64,000 bases of DNA from Elusimicrobiota bacterium (GTDB lineage Bacteria; Elusimicrobiota; Elusimicrobia; Elusimicrobiales; Elusimicrobiaceae), in NCBI GenBank assembly GCA_009778915.1, contig WRFH01000001.1:248001-312000 (forward strand), read 5' to 3'. Numbering within the stretch: the first letter of the stretch is position 1; each line of letters begins with the position of its first letter. Shown here piece after piece: positions 17,875 to 27,065 of this stretch. A program made the translations under genes and the position numbers. The notes beneath the pieces are model-generated. The model made no database searches. It had not been told where the DNA came from and was given only the letters and a program-made list of their open reading frames with translations.

Positions 17875-19788
17875 ATGGATATGGAAAGCAACGAAAATCT
17901 GCCGTCTGATATATCGCAGTTTTTAGACCAGTTTGAGAAGGAAAATTCAGAACTTGAACGGGCTTTTACAGCCGGCAAGATGAATTTTTATACTGCTCTT
18001 GACCCGCAGGACCGCGGTTCCGCGCCCAAAAATACGGATAAAGAAAAAGAGCAGCCGTTTAAAAAGCTTGAAGAAAAAATAGTAGAGCTTGAGAAAAAAT
18101 TTGAAAATTCTATGCGCGAAAAAGAGTTTTTGCTTACCGAATTGTCCAAAACCAAAAACGAAACCGAAAAAGACAAAGGGCGTGAAGAGTTTTTTAATAA
18201 TATCGCGATGACAATCGCTAATTTGAGAGACAGCATTGACCGGCTTAACCGCGCGCAGGCCGCTCCGCAGCGCCCTGTTTTTATGCCGCAGACGGAAATT
18301 TACGGACAGGGTTATTATTACGGCGCGCCGATAGACCAAGCCTCCAAAATCGGCCAGGAAGAAATTTTTAAAGCCCGCCAGGAAGTCCAGAAATATAAAG
18401 ACGAACTTTCCGTTAAACAAACCACTATCGAAAGTCAGGAACGCGAACTTTCCGCCCGCAAGGAAACTGAAGTCCGGCAGGTGCGGGAACTTTCCGCCAA
18501 GCAGAGCGTTATTGACAGGCAGAAAAATGAAATAGCGCTGCAAAACCAGACCATAGCCGCGCAGAAAACCGAAATCACGCAGCAGAAAATAGACAAAGAA
18601 GAAAAAGAGCGTTTTTTAGAAGGGCTTAAAGAAAAAACTTCCCGCCTGAAAGCCGTTAACACCGCGCTTGAAAAAGAGTTTAAACGCGTGCAGGAAGAAA
18701 AACTCGGCGCGCTTAAAAAATCCGCGGAACAGGCCAAAGAAATTTTGTCGCTGCGCGAGCAGCTGACTAAGGCGGAAGAAGGTTTTAAATCTTTTGATTT
18801 TGAAGGCCGCGTAATCTCCATAAAAAACCAGTACCAGCAAAAAGTCAGCAAACTGGAAACGCAGCTGCAGGAAGTCTCCGCCGTCTGCATGCGGCAGGTG
18901 GAAGAGATTGAAAATTTAAAAACAGAACGCTCATACTTCAAGCATTTTGAGGAAGAAACCGCCGCGCTGCAAAGCCAGCTTGAAAGCAAAAATAAAGAAA
19001 TAGCTTTACTTAAAGCGGAAGTTGAAAGCGTGTCCAAAAATTCGCGCGAAGTGTTGCTAAACATCAGCACGTCTTCGTCTTCGGAGTTTAACGACAGAAT
19101 ACGCCAGGCGCAGGATATTGTAAACGCGCGGCTTGAGGCTGCCAAAAACGCTTTCAAACAAAAAGAAATGGAGTCCGAGAAAGCGGCTTCCGCCAAAATT
19201 AAAGCGGTTGAATTAAAAGCTGAAGAAGTTGAAAAAGCCGCCGCCGCCCGCATAAGAGAAATTGCCCAAAAAGCCGGCAAAATGGAACATGAAGCGGCCG
19301 AGCGCGTTAAAGACATTACGCAAAAGGCTAATGATGAAATCTCCGCGCTTAACGCCCGTCTGTCAACGCTGCAGGGCGAGCGCGACGGTATCTCCACCCG
19401 TCTGAAAACTCTTTCCGCCGGCGCGGCAGAAAACGCGGCTGAAAAAAGCGAAATGCAGAACACTTTTAACGCGCTGAAGTCTAAAATCAAAGAAAACGAC
19501 GCCGTGATAGAAGAGCTTAAAAAGAAAATTGACGTTTTGGACAGCGAAAATAAAAATTTAAGAAAAAGAACGCATACCGATTATCTTGAAAAAAAGGCCG
19601 CTATGGAAGCCGTCCCGGTTGCCGCCGCGACGACGGAACTTGCTTACCCGGACCCGGCGGCGCGAAACGCAAGGCAAACGCGCGCGAAAGCGGCCGTGCT
19701 CGGAAACGTTGACGGGAAAAAAGACTTTCTTGAAGACACTCAGACGTTTTTCGGCCGCATGAAGTGGTCACTTCTCAAAGATGACTAA
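17875..19788 (+). CDS. Large coiled-coil protein of unknown function
   Basis: About 637 residues from the chosen ATG at 17875, which has GGGGAA at good spacing; in-frame starts up to 17776 exist but lie at or before the promoter. Most of residues 60-600 is charged heptad-like helix rich in Glu, Lys, Gln and Ala, with runs such as QKNEIALQNQTIAAQKTEI and AAARIREIAQKAGKMEHEAA. There is a short Pro/Tyr break (about 145-170, GQGYYYGAPIDQ) and a non-coiled tail ending FFGRMKWSLLKDD. No signal peptide or membrane segment. It resembles cytoskeletal or SMC-like filament proteins only in composition, so no function is claimed. A terminator follows. Confidence 0.8.
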   Translation: MDMESNENLPSDISQFLDQFEKENSELERAFTAGKMNFYTALDPQDRGSAPKNTDKEKEQPFKKLEEKIVELEKKFENSMREKEFLLTELSKTKNETEKDKGREEFFNNIAMTIANLRDSIDRLNRAQAAPQRPVFMPQTEIYGQGYYYGAPIDQASKIGQEEIFKARQEVQKYKDELSVKQTTIESQERELSARKETEVRQVRELSAKQSVIDRQKNEIALQNQTIAAQKTEITQQKIDKEEKERFLEGLKEKTSRLKAVNTALEKEFKRVQEEKLGALKKSAEQAKEILSLREQLTKAEEGFKSFDFEGRVISIKNQYQQKVSKLETQLQEVSAVCMRQVEEIENLKTERSYFKHFEEETAALQSQLESKNKEIALLKAEVESVSKNSREVLLNISTSSSSEFNDRIRQAQDIVNARLEAAKNAFKQKEMESEKAASAKIKAVELKAEEVEKAAAARIREIAQKAGKMEHEAAERVKDITQKANDEISALNARLSTLQGERDGISTRLKTLSAGAAENAAEKSEMQNTFNALKSKIKENDAVIEELKKKIDVLDSENKNLRKRTHTDYLEKKAAMEAVPVAAATTELAYPDPAARNARQTRAKAAVLGNVDGKKDFLEDTQTFFGRMKWSLLKDD

Positions 19789-19810
19789 ATGCTGGCGGGG
19801 ACCAGTTTAA

Positions 19811-19840
19811 AAAGCCTGATAGCAAATATCAGGCTTTTAT
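19811..19840 (+). terminator. Hairpin terminator before ddl
   Basis: An 11-bp perfect stem (19811-19821 with 19827-19837), a 5-base loop and a T-rich tail. It lies only about 13 bp upstream of the ddl start, so it may act as an attenuator as well as ending the coiled-coil gene transcript. Confidence 0.7.
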
Positions 19841-19852
19841 TTTAGAGGTTTT

Positions 19853-20917
19853 ATGGACATAAAGAATTTAACGGTCGCTGTCGTATACGGCGGGAAAAGC
19901 GTGGAGCATGAAGTTTCTGTCCACTCCGCCGGCGACGTTTGTCAAATTTTGTCCTCCAAATGTAATATTCTCCCTATTTTTATTGATAAAAAAGGCCACT
20001 GGTTTTTGCAAAAAAAATGCGGTTTTGCTTCCGCTTCGGACGTCAGGGTAACCACTGTCGCCGGCGGCGAGTACCCGTTGCAGACATCAGAAGGAAAAGG
20101 AATAGACGTCGATGTATTTTTCCCGGTTCTGCACGGCACGAAAGGGGAAGACGGCACCATACAAGGTCTTTTTGAAATGATGGAAGTCCCGTACTGCGGC
20201 TGCTGCGTTTTAACGTCCGCCGTTGGCATGGATAAGGTTATAACCAAAATTATCGCCGGCGTAAACGGCGTGCCGGTGTTGCCCCAAGTGCAGTTAAGCG
20301 CCGGGGAAAAACCGGAAAGCAGGCTTGCGGAAATAAAAAAATTAGGACTTCCTTTATTTGTAAAACCGGTAAGCCTCGGTTCTTCCGTCGGCGTGACAAA
20401 GGTTAAGGATTTGGCCGATTTACAAGCCGCGGTAAATTTCGCGTTTAAATTTGACGTAAACATTATGATAGAGCGCGGCGTTGACCGCGCGCGGGAAATT
20501 TTTTGCGGCGTCTACGGCGACGGCCAAAACGCGCAGGCGTCCCCGTGCGGGGAGTTGGTGCCGAGCGGCCACGAGTTTTTTGATTACCACGCGAAATATA
20601 TTGACCCGAAAGGCTGCATCGCAAAAGCGCCCGCCGTTGTGCCGGAGGAGACAGAAAAAGCCATGCGGGAATATTCACTGACGCTTTTTAAAGCTTTGCG
20701 CGGCGACGGCCTTGCCCGTGTGGATTTTTTACTGGGCGGCGACGGCAAATTTTATTTTTCCGAGATTAATACTTTGCCCGGTCTTTCAAACGCCAGCCTG
20801 TTCCCGCAGCTTTGGCGCGCGGCGGGTAAAGATTACGGTAAAATTCTTGAAGATATTATCATCGCCGCCGTAAAGCGCGCGAAAACTCTTAAAAAACTGC
20901 AAACGGATAAAGAGTGA
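19853..20917 (+). CDS. ddl: D-alanine--D-alanine ligase
   Basis: An ATP-grasp enzyme making D-Ala-D-Ala for peptidoglycan. The 354-residue protein shows VVYGGKSVEHEVSV at the N-terminus, FPVLHGTKGEDGTIQGL, KPVSLGSSVGVTKV (ATP and specificity loop) and EINTLPGLSNASLFPQL at the C-terminal metal site. Length is normal. It overlaps the next gene by ATG/GTG-TGA coupling. Functionally linked to murA nearby. Confidence 0.96.
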   Translation: MDIKNLTVAVVYGGKSVEHEVSVHSAGDVCQILSSKCNILPIFIDKKGHWFLQKKCGFASASDVRVTTVAGGEYPLQTSEGKGIDVDVFFPVLHGTKGEDGTIQGLFEMMEVPYCGCCVLTSAVGMDKVITKIIAGVNGVPVLPQVQLSAGEKPESRLAEIKKLGLPLFVKPVSLGSSVGVTKVKDLADLQAAVNFAFKFDVNIMIERGVDRAREIFCGVYGDGQNAQASPCGELVPSGHEFFDYHAKYIDPKGCIAKAPAVVPEETEKAMREYSLTLFKALRGDGLARVDFLLGGDGKFYFSEINTLPGLSNASLFPQLWRAAGKDYGKILEDIIIAAVKRAKTLKKLQTDKE

Positions 20918-21354
20918 AAAAACTTATACAAAATTTTAAAAAACTAAATATTTACCTGAAAATAATCCTATTTTTTACCGTCATAGGTTTTGGTAAAAAC
21001 GTTTACCTGTTTTTCACGCAGGGGGCGGATGTTATCGACGGTTACCGTCTGTACGGCGGCTTTGCGCTGATATTCGGCAGCCAGATTTTATTTTTACTGC
21101 TGCGGGATTGGCGCGCTTCCATTTTCAGCGCCGCGCAGTGCTTTTTCGCTTTGTTTCTATATGAAGATTTTACGTTTCTTCCCGTTGTAAAACCTATTTT
21201 TTATTTTTTTATGTACGCGATACCGGACGTTAATTTTGAACAAATTTCTTCTTTGCAGTATATTATGACCGCGCTGCTTTTCAGTCTTGAAGTTTTAAAA
21301 ACCTATCTGATTTATGATTTTTTGACGGTTACCAGACATGAAAAAAAACGCTGA
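20914..21354 (+). CDS. Small multi-pass membrane protein
   Basis: A 146-residue protein of unknown function, starting at a GTG that overlaps the ddl stop by 4 bp. It has about three to four hydrophobic segments (residues 12-30, 44-64, 68-82, 92-110 and possibly one near 120), short loops and a basic N-terminus, KKLIQNFKKLNIYLK. It overlaps the start of the following O-antigen-ligase-like gene by 17 bp, so it could be an accessory of that system. No family assigned. Confidence 0.7.
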   Translation: MKKLIQNFKKLNIYLKIILFFTVIGFGKNVYLFFTQGADVIDGYRLYGGFALIFGSQILFLLLRDWRASIFSAAQCFFALFLYEDFTFLPVVKPIFYFFMYAIPDVNFEQISSLQYIMTALLFSLEVLKTYLIYDFLTVTRHEKKR

Positions 21355-23506
21355 ATCCGTTCCGGCGGAGTTTTCTCCCGCCATATTTTTGCGCCGCGCC
21401 GCGGCTTACTGCGCCGGCGCCGGCGCGTTGCTGGTGTCTGTTTCTTTTTATATAAGAACATATGACAGCGCGGCGGTAAAAATAGTTTTTTGTATCGCCG
21501 CGTTTACGCTTCTGCTCGCGCTGTTTGCCGTCTTACAGGTTACTTTGAAAGGCAATATCACGCGCGAAAAAATAATTTATGTTTTTCCGTTTTTGGTTTT
21601 TGCCGGCTGGCTGGCGGTCTCTTTTTTATTTAATCCGTTCAAAATCGCGACCGTTCAGGAATTTATAAAAAGTTTAATTTTCGCGCTGACGCCGCTTATT
21701 TTATTTTTTTCCGTAGACAAAGACGGCGTTATCATAATTAATAAATTTTTTATCGTAACCGCGGGTTTGTGTTTTGCATACGGCCTGATTCAGGCGGCGG
21801 ATTTGTATTTGCTGCCGGGTTTGGATATTATGCCGTGGCGCGGGTTTTTCGGCATGCGCGTTTTCGGCACTCATGCTAATCCTAACTTTTTCGCGGATTT
21901 TGTAATATGTTCAATGTTTATAGTTCTTGCCGCGTATCTTAAAAATTTTGAAAAAAAGTATTTGATTCTGCTAGCCGCCGGCGTGGTTAATTTATATTTT
22001 ACGGAGTCTAAAGGCGCGTGGCTCGCTCTCGCCGCCGCGGGAATATTTTTTATTTTTTTATATTCTTCATTTTCGCCCGCCGTAAGAAAATATTCCAAAA
22101 TTATAAATGCCGCTGTAATAACTGCGGCGGCCGTGGCCGTTTTGTTGACGGTGATATTTTCTTTCAAGAGAATGCAGTCTGTTGATTTCCGTCTGGTAAC
22201 GTGGCGCGGCGCATGGGATATGGCAATGTCGGCGCCTGTAACGGGCAATGGCACCGGCAGTTTTGCCGCGCTGTATCCGAAGTTCAAACGTCCGGAAATT
22301 TTTTATATTGAAAATCTGCATAACGTTGAAACGCAGCATGCCGAAAATGAGTATTTGGAAATTTTGTCCGACAACGGCATTATAGGCCTATCAATATTTT
22401 TGTGGATTATTATATACCTTTTTATTATAACGCGTAAAAAAATTCTGGAGGGCGGGGATAATTACGCGCTGCTCGGTTTTACGACGGCGGCAGCGGCTGT
22501 TTTGGCGCACAATTTTTTTGATATAAGCATGCGCCTGGTATCAGGCGGTTTTATCTTCTATCTTTTAACAGGCCTTATTTTGGCGCAGTGTTATGACGGG
22601 CCCGCGCCGCAGAACAGGGAATTTAAAAATAAAGGCGTGTGGTTTAATATTTTTAAAATTGCCGCTTTCTGCGCTATTCTGCTGACGCTTGGTTTTATAA
22701 TTTACAATTTTAATGAAATCGCAGGGAGTTTTGATGAAAATTATGCTTTGGGCCGCGGCCTGCTGCTCGTAGTCGCCTGGGGCGTCGCGCTTGCCGTTTG
22801 TGGCGGCATTATTTATATTTATTTCAAAATACTGCGTTTTACAAAAAGTGTCTGGGCTGTTATATTTATTCTGCTGTCTCTGCCGCTTTTCTTTGCCGCT
22901 CAGCGTTATTTGCAGGCGGATTTTTATACAAGCATGGCCAATTATTTTGCGAAACAGCAAAACTGGGACGCTGCGCTTGGCTTTTATAATAAATCATTTC
23001 ACTCTAATCCTCTGGATAAAGAAGTTTTAAGTTTCCGCGCCGGCATGGCTTTGAACAGATGGCAGGAGTATAAAAGTTATAGCCCTTCCGACGGCGACGC
23101 GGATAATATTCAAAGAAATGATTTTGACCGTGCCTTGCAGGATTACGACGCTGTTCTGCGTATTGCGCCGTATGAGCCGATGCTGCGCCACCACCGGGGG
23201 GAAATGTTTTTGAAATCCGCGCTTAGTTTTTATTATGACAATAATTATCAGGAATCTCAAAAATATTTTGAGTCGGCCGAAAAAGAGTTTAAGGCTTCCC
23301 TGGTACTTGACCCGGTTAACGCGGACACTTATTTTTATCTGTCGGACATAGCGCTTGCGCGGGGGGATTTTAAGGCGGCCACCCAATGGCTTGACGAGTA
23401 TGAGGCCGGTCCTTCCTTTGTAAAAAATCCTGAGTACCTGGCGGTTAACAAAAATAATCCGGCGCTGCAGGCTCGTCGTGAAAAGGTCGCAAAGTATGCA
23501 AAATAA
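21338..23506 (+). CDS. O-antigen ligase/WzyC-like membrane protein with C-terminal TPR domain (copy 1)
   Basis: A 722-residue integral membrane protein. Residues 1-440 have about ten hydrophobic segments; between them lies the periplasmic loop with WRGAWDMAMSAPVTGNGTGS and HNVETQHAENEYLEI followed by LSDNGIIGLSIFLW, the layout of O-antigen ligases and PglL-type oligosaccharyltransferases. After two more membrane segments, residues 540-720 are TPR-like helices. Such proteins transfer lipid-linked glycan to lipid A-core or to pilin; which applies cannot be told. The next gene has the same architecture. Confidence 0.85.
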   Translation: MKKNAESVPAEFSPAIFLRRAAAYCAGAGALLVSVSFYIRTYDSAAVKIVFCIAAFTLLLALFAVLQVTLKGNITREKIIYVFPFLVFAGWLAVSFLFNPFKIATVQEFIKSLIFALTPLILFFSVDKDGVIIINKFFIVTAGLCFAYGLIQAADLYLLPGLDIMPWRGFFGMRVFGTHANPNFFADFVICSMFIVLAAYLKNFEKKYLILLAAGVVNLYFTESKGAWLALAAAGIFFIFLYSSFSPAVRKYSKIINAAVITAAAVAVLLTVIFSFKRMQSVDFRLVTWRGAWDMAMSAPVTGNGTGSFAALYPKFKRPEIFYIENLHNVETQHAENEYLEILSDNGIIGLSIFLWIIIYLFIITRKKILEGGDNYALLGFTTAAAAVLAHNFFDISMRLVSGGFIFYLLTGLILAQCYDGPAPQNREFKNKGVWFNIFKIAAFCAILLTLGFIIYNFNEIAGSFDENYALGRGLLLVVAWGVALAVCGGIIYIYFKILRFTKSVWAVIFILLSLPLFFAAQRYLQADFYTSMANYFAKQQNWDAALGFYNKSFHSNPLDKEVLSFRAGMALNRWQEYKSYSPSDGDADNIQRNDFDRALQDYDAVLRIAPYEPMLRHHRGEMFLKSALSFYYDNNYQESQKYFESAEKEFKASLVLDPVNADTYFYLSDIALARGDFKAATQWLDEYEAGPSFVKNPEYLAVNKNNPALQARREKVAKYAK

Positions 23507-25682
23507 AATTTTAAATTTTGTGTCCCGGCTGTCATTATTCTTCGCACTGCTGAGCCCGCTTATATTTTTTACGGACCTGACTTTAAACCCTTTTCAGGCG
23601 CAGATAATAATTTTAAATATTTCGCTTTTTGTTTTTTGTCTTTGTAATTACGAACGCGCGCAGTATAATAAAATTGACACGGTTTTTTTTATTTTTACCG
23701 CTGTTTTGTTTGCAACGTGGCTTTTGTCTCTTTGCTTTGGCGGTGAGTACAGACTTAATATTTTTTATAATTTTTTTGGTTACGGCAGTATTTTATTTAC
23801 ATGGTTTCTTGCTTATGCCGTGGGAAGGAGTTTGGGGGAGAAGCGGTTCCTGCCGGCTATGAACATTTTGCTTATCGTCGGGGCCGCTGCGGCTGCTTAC
23901 GGCATTTTGCAGGCTTGCGGCATTGAATTTATCTGGCCGCAGTCATATAACGCCGGCGTCATAAGCACTTTCGGGAATCCTAATTTTCTGTCCGGTTTTT
24001 TGCTTCTGCTGGTTTTCCCTCTTATATATTATTCTTTGCAGGACACAAAATATAAATATTTTTACCTGGCAGGATTAATTATTTATCTTTTGTTTATCCT
24101 GATAAGCGGCGCGCGTTCTTCGATAGCCGCTTTTGTGTTGGGCTGTGCTGTAATGTTATTTTATAAACCGTTACGCGCACAGCTTTTAAAAAATAAAAAA
24201 ACTATTCTTATTGGTTTGCTTTTATTCATTTTCATATTCTTGGTTCTGCCGTCTAAATCAAAGGGCGTATTAATTTCAAAAACAGAAGAGCAGGTAAAAA
24301 TTATACAGGGCGATAAAAACCCGCAGTCCTATGCCCAGCGTAAAATGTTATGGATAAGCGCTGTTAATATTTTCAAATCTTCGCCGTTAGTAGGCAAAGG
24401 TTTCGGCAATTTCGCTTTGTATTACGGTTTTGAGCAGGGGAAAATGATTTTTGATAATCCCGCGCTTCAGCAGTACCGCGTGCAGAGTTATAATACGCAT
24501 AATTTTATTTTACAGCTGGCGGCGGAAAGCGGCGTTTTTGGTCTGCTCAGTTTTGCCGCTTTGTTTTCGATTTTCTTTTATTATTTTAAGAAATATTTCA
24601 GAAGTAAAGAAAAGAAAGATATAGTATTTTTTCTCATGCTGTCCTTGCTTGCCTTCATGGCGGATAATATGCTTAACATAACGATTTTTGTAGCCGCGCC
24701 GGCGTTTGTGTTTTATTTTTTTGCCGGCATATCGTCGTCGGAAATTTTGCGGAACCGGCAAACTCCGCTTAACGTATATTTCAAAAAAGGTTTCATTATT
24801 TTATTCGGAACTTTTGTGGTCGTAATCATAAAAATATTTTTTTCGTCCGCGTATCAGCTTGACGGTTATAAACTGTATCTTTCTAAAAATTTTTACGCGG
24901 CGGAGCAGGATATAAGCAAATCCGTCAGAGCTTATAAAGGCAATTATGAGGGCTGGTTTTTAAAGGGAAATAATGAAACTGCGCTTGGCGATACTATCAC
25001 TGCTTTTGAAAGTTACGCTCGTGCCGCGCGCCTTAATCCCAGTTATGACGAACCAGTCTTTAACGCCGCGGTAATTGCCTCCGCTTTGCAAAATTACCCG
25101 GATGCGGAAAAATACGCCGTTGCCGCGCTGCGTTTAAATCCCGGCAGGGAACTTTCATATATGATTTTGGCTGACGCCGTCTCAAAAACCGCTTCCATGA
25201 CGGCGGATGATAAAAAATATCTTCTTCACGGGCTGTCATTATTCGGCAGTGATATGACGCTGTGCCAAAACACCGGCGATGCTTTTGTTCAGACGGACAA
25301 AAATAAAGCCGTTGAAATTTTAGAGTCCTGCGTCGCGGCGGACACTCTTGATAAGGCGGTACTTTCTAAACTGGCGGAACTTTCGCCGTCCAGCAAAATT
25401 ATCACGCAGGCTTCTTTGGCGCAGTCTATCTATATGCTGCTTTCAACAGAAGGCCGCCCGTCGGAAAATGCTATTTCCGGAGCGGAACTTTACGCGCGGC
25501 AATATCCGCAGGATCCTAATGCGGCGCTCATACTCGCGCGTGCTGCCTATAATGCCGGGGATTATGACGCCGCCATTGAAATATTATCCGCCGCCGTCTC
25601 AAAATATCCGCAAAACAAAAGTCTGGAAATCGCGCTTGAAAATACAACTCGCAAAAATTTGACAAAAAATAACAACCTGTGA
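23496..25682 (+). CDS. O-antigen ligase/WzyC-like membrane protein with C-terminal TPR domain (copy 2)
   Basis: About 728 residues from the ATG at 23496, preferred over the in-frame GTG at 23478 because AAAAGG is properly spaced before it. About ten to twelve membrane segments, with the ligase loop containing SYAQRKMLWISAVNIFKSSP, GKGFGNFALYYG and YNTHNFILQLAAESGVFGLL. Residues 470-720 form TPR repeats (for example NETALGDTITAFESYARAAR and YPDAEKYAVAALRLNPG). It overlaps the stop of copy 1, so the two are translated together. The copies are diverged paralogues and may act on different acceptors. The next operon's promoter lies within its 3' end. Confidence 0.85.
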   Translation: MQNKILNFVSRLSLFFALLSPLIFFTDLTLNPFQAQIIILNISLFVFCLCNYERAQYNKIDTVFFIFTAVLFATWLLSLCFGGEYRLNIFYNFFGYGSILFTWFLAYAVGRSLGEKRFLPAMNILLIVGAAAAAYGILQACGIEFIWPQSYNAGVISTFGNPNFLSGFLLLLVFPLIYYSLQDTKYKYFYLAGLIIYLLFILISGARSSIAAFVLGCAVMLFYKPLRAQLLKNKKTILIGLLLFIFIFLVLPSKSKGVLISKTEEQVKIIQGDKNPQSYAQRKMLWISAVNIFKSSPLVGKGFGNFALYYGFEQGKMIFDNPALQQYRVQSYNTHNFILQLAAESGVFGLLSFAALFSIFFYYFKKYFRSKEKKDIVFFLMLSLLAFMADNMLNITIFVAAPAFVFYFFAGISSSEILRNRQTPLNVYFKKGFIILFGTFVVVIIKIFFSSAYQLDGYKLYLSKNFYAAEQDISKSVRAYKGNYEGWFLKGNNETALGDTITAFESYARAARLNPSYDEPVFNAAVIASALQNYPDAEKYAVAALRLNPGRELSYMILADAVSKTASMTADDKKYLLHGLSLFGSDMTLCQNTGDAFVQTDKNKAVEILESCVAADTLDKAVLSKLAELSPSSKIITQASLAQSIYMLLSTEGRPSENAISGAELYARQYPQDPNAALILARAAYNAGDYDAAIEILSAAVSKYPQNKSLEIALENTTRKNLTKNNNL

Positions 25683-25688
25683 TATACT
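25659..25688 (+). promoter_or_regulatory. Sigma70-type promoter of the head-tail operon
   Basis: A perfect TTGACA (25659-25664), 18-bp spacer and TATACT (25683-25688). The predicted start near 25695 lies just before the leader hairpin. The -35 box is inside the last codons of the ligase-like gene. Confidence 0.6.
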
Positions 25689-25697
25689 AAACGCCGG

Positions 25698-25757
25698 AGA
25701 GTCGTCAAAATCATAAGGGCAATGCCCTTAGGGGTTTGGATGACTCTTATTTTTTTA
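25698..25757 (+). promoter_or_regulatory. Leader hairpin with T tract ahead of the capsid gene
   Basis: Outer arms AGAGTCGTC (25698-25706) and GATGACTCT (25739-25747) pair, with an inner TAAGGGC-AAT-GCCCTTA hairpin (25714-25730), followed by a run of seven T. It looks like an intrinsic terminator just downstream of the promoter, so it may attenuate the operon or end a small RNA. GCCGG near the 5' end and GCCGGC near 25775 could form an alternative pairing. Confidence 0.5.
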
Positions 25758-25811
25758 TCATACGGCAGAACCTGCCGGCCTTCGTCCAAGCCTTCCAAAA
25801 GGAGTTTTTAA

Positions 25812-27017
25812 ATGGACGAAATAATGCACTCCATCAAAGAATTAAGAAAAACTTTAGAAAGCAAAATTGATTCCTGCATCACTAAAGAAAAAGCGGAAAA
25901 TATTGTATCCGATATCATCAACAATCTGCACCCGGCGCAGAGACAAGCCGTCGTGCCTTCTACGACGGACGAAGTCTTGGAACGTTTCGCGCAGTTTTCA
26001 AAATCTTCCAAAAACGCGCCTGAAACGCCGTGGACAAGCGAATACGGCAGAAAATTCGGCGGCATGAAAAACTTTTTGCTCGCCGCGAAAGACAGAAATT
26101 TTTTCGCCGAAAACGGAAAAGCAGTTCTTTCAGAAAGCGGCGTCAGCGGCGGCGGTTATCTGGTTCCGACGGATTTTTCAAATAACGTCGCCCGCATTAT
26201 GGGAGAAATTTCTCCTATCATGCAGATAGCAAACGTCATGCCTATGGGTTCCTGGAAACGCCAGCTGCCTAAACAGACGGCAAATCTTACCGTCGGCTGG
26301 GTGGCGGAAAACGGAATACGCGGCGTGGCAAATCCCGCGTTCGGACAGATTGAACAGGTCGCCAAAGTGCTAGCCACCGTCATAAAATGCACGGACGAAC
26401 TTATAAGGGACAGCGCGGTAAATTTAACGCAGTTCCTATCGGAATTAGTGGCGGAAGCTATGGCGCTGGAAATTGAACGCGTGGCTCTTGTCGGCGATAC
26501 TGCCGCGGGGGACCCGTTCAAAGGCGTTTACAATACCGCCGGTTTGAACAATGTCGATATGGCGGGCACGGCAGTTTCTTTTGACGATATCGCCAATTTA
26601 ATTTTTAAACTAAGCGACGCAAACGCCGCGGGCAGCGTGCTGGTTCTTTCCCGCACGGGGCTGAGCAAGCTTTTAAAATTAAAAGATTCAAACGGCAATT
26701 ATCTGTGGCAGCCGCCGGCGGCTTCGGGCGTGCAGCCGACAATCTGGAACACTCCCTACGTCGTAAGCTCAAAAATACCTAATGATATTGACGGCGACAA
26801 AACCATCGCGCTATTTGGGCGCTTCAACAGACACTTGTTAATTTCCCCCAGACAGGAAATGACCGTAAAAGTCTCGCAGGACGCTTCTTCATGGAACACC
26901 GACACGAGTTCCGCGGACAGCGCTTTTATGTTAGACCAGACATGGCTGCGTTTTACACAGGCCTTGTCCATAGACGTAACTTTCGGTGAAGCTTTCAGCT
27001 GTCTTACATTTAAATAA
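25812..27017 (+). CDS. HK97-type major capsid protein
   Basis: First gene of the head-tail operon, 401 residues. Residues 1-100 form a charged, helix-rich region like the delta/scaffold domain of HK97 capsid proteins. The fold region follows with SGGGYLVPTDFSNNVARIM, WVAENG, VIKCTDELIRDSAVNLTQFL and the C-terminal DQTWLRFTQALSIDV, all characteristic of the Phage_capsid family. An uncleaved delta region normally needs a prohead protease, but no protease, portal or terminase gene is upstream. The gene is intact and has host-like composition. A GC hairpin follows its stop. Confidence 0.92.
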   Translation: MDEIMHSIKELRKTLESKIDSCITKEKAENIVSDIINNLHPAQRQAVVPSTTDEVLERFAQFSKSSKNAPETPWTSEYGRKFGGMKNFLLAAKDRNFFAENGKAVLSESGVSGGGYLVPTDFSNNVARIMGEISPIMQIANVMPMGSWKRQLPKQTANLTVGWVAENGIRGVANPAFGQIEQVAKVLATVIKCTDELIRDSAVNLTQFLSELVAEAMALEIERVALVGDTAAGDPFKGVYNTAGLNNVDMAGTAVSFDDIANLIFKLSDANAAGSVLVLSRTGLSKLLKLKDSNGNYLWQPPAASGVQPTIWNTPYVVSSKIPNDIDGDKTIALFGRFNRHLLISPRQEMTVKVSQDASSWNTDTSSADSAFMLDQTWLRFTQALSIDVTFGEAFSCLTFK

Positions 27018-27030
27018 ACCTTAAAGGTTT

Positions 27031-27055
27031 GGCGGCGGGCGTAATACCCGCCGCC
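27031..27055 (+). terminator. GC hairpin between capsid and connector genes
   Basis: A perfect 9-bp stem, GGCGGCGGG with CCCGCCGCC, and a 7-base loop. No T tract follows; instead GGGGGAAAT gives the next Shine-Dalgarno. It probably stabilises or partly terminates transcripts, so that capsid exceeds the connector proteins. Confidence 0.55.
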
Positions 27056-27065
27056 CGGGGGAAAT

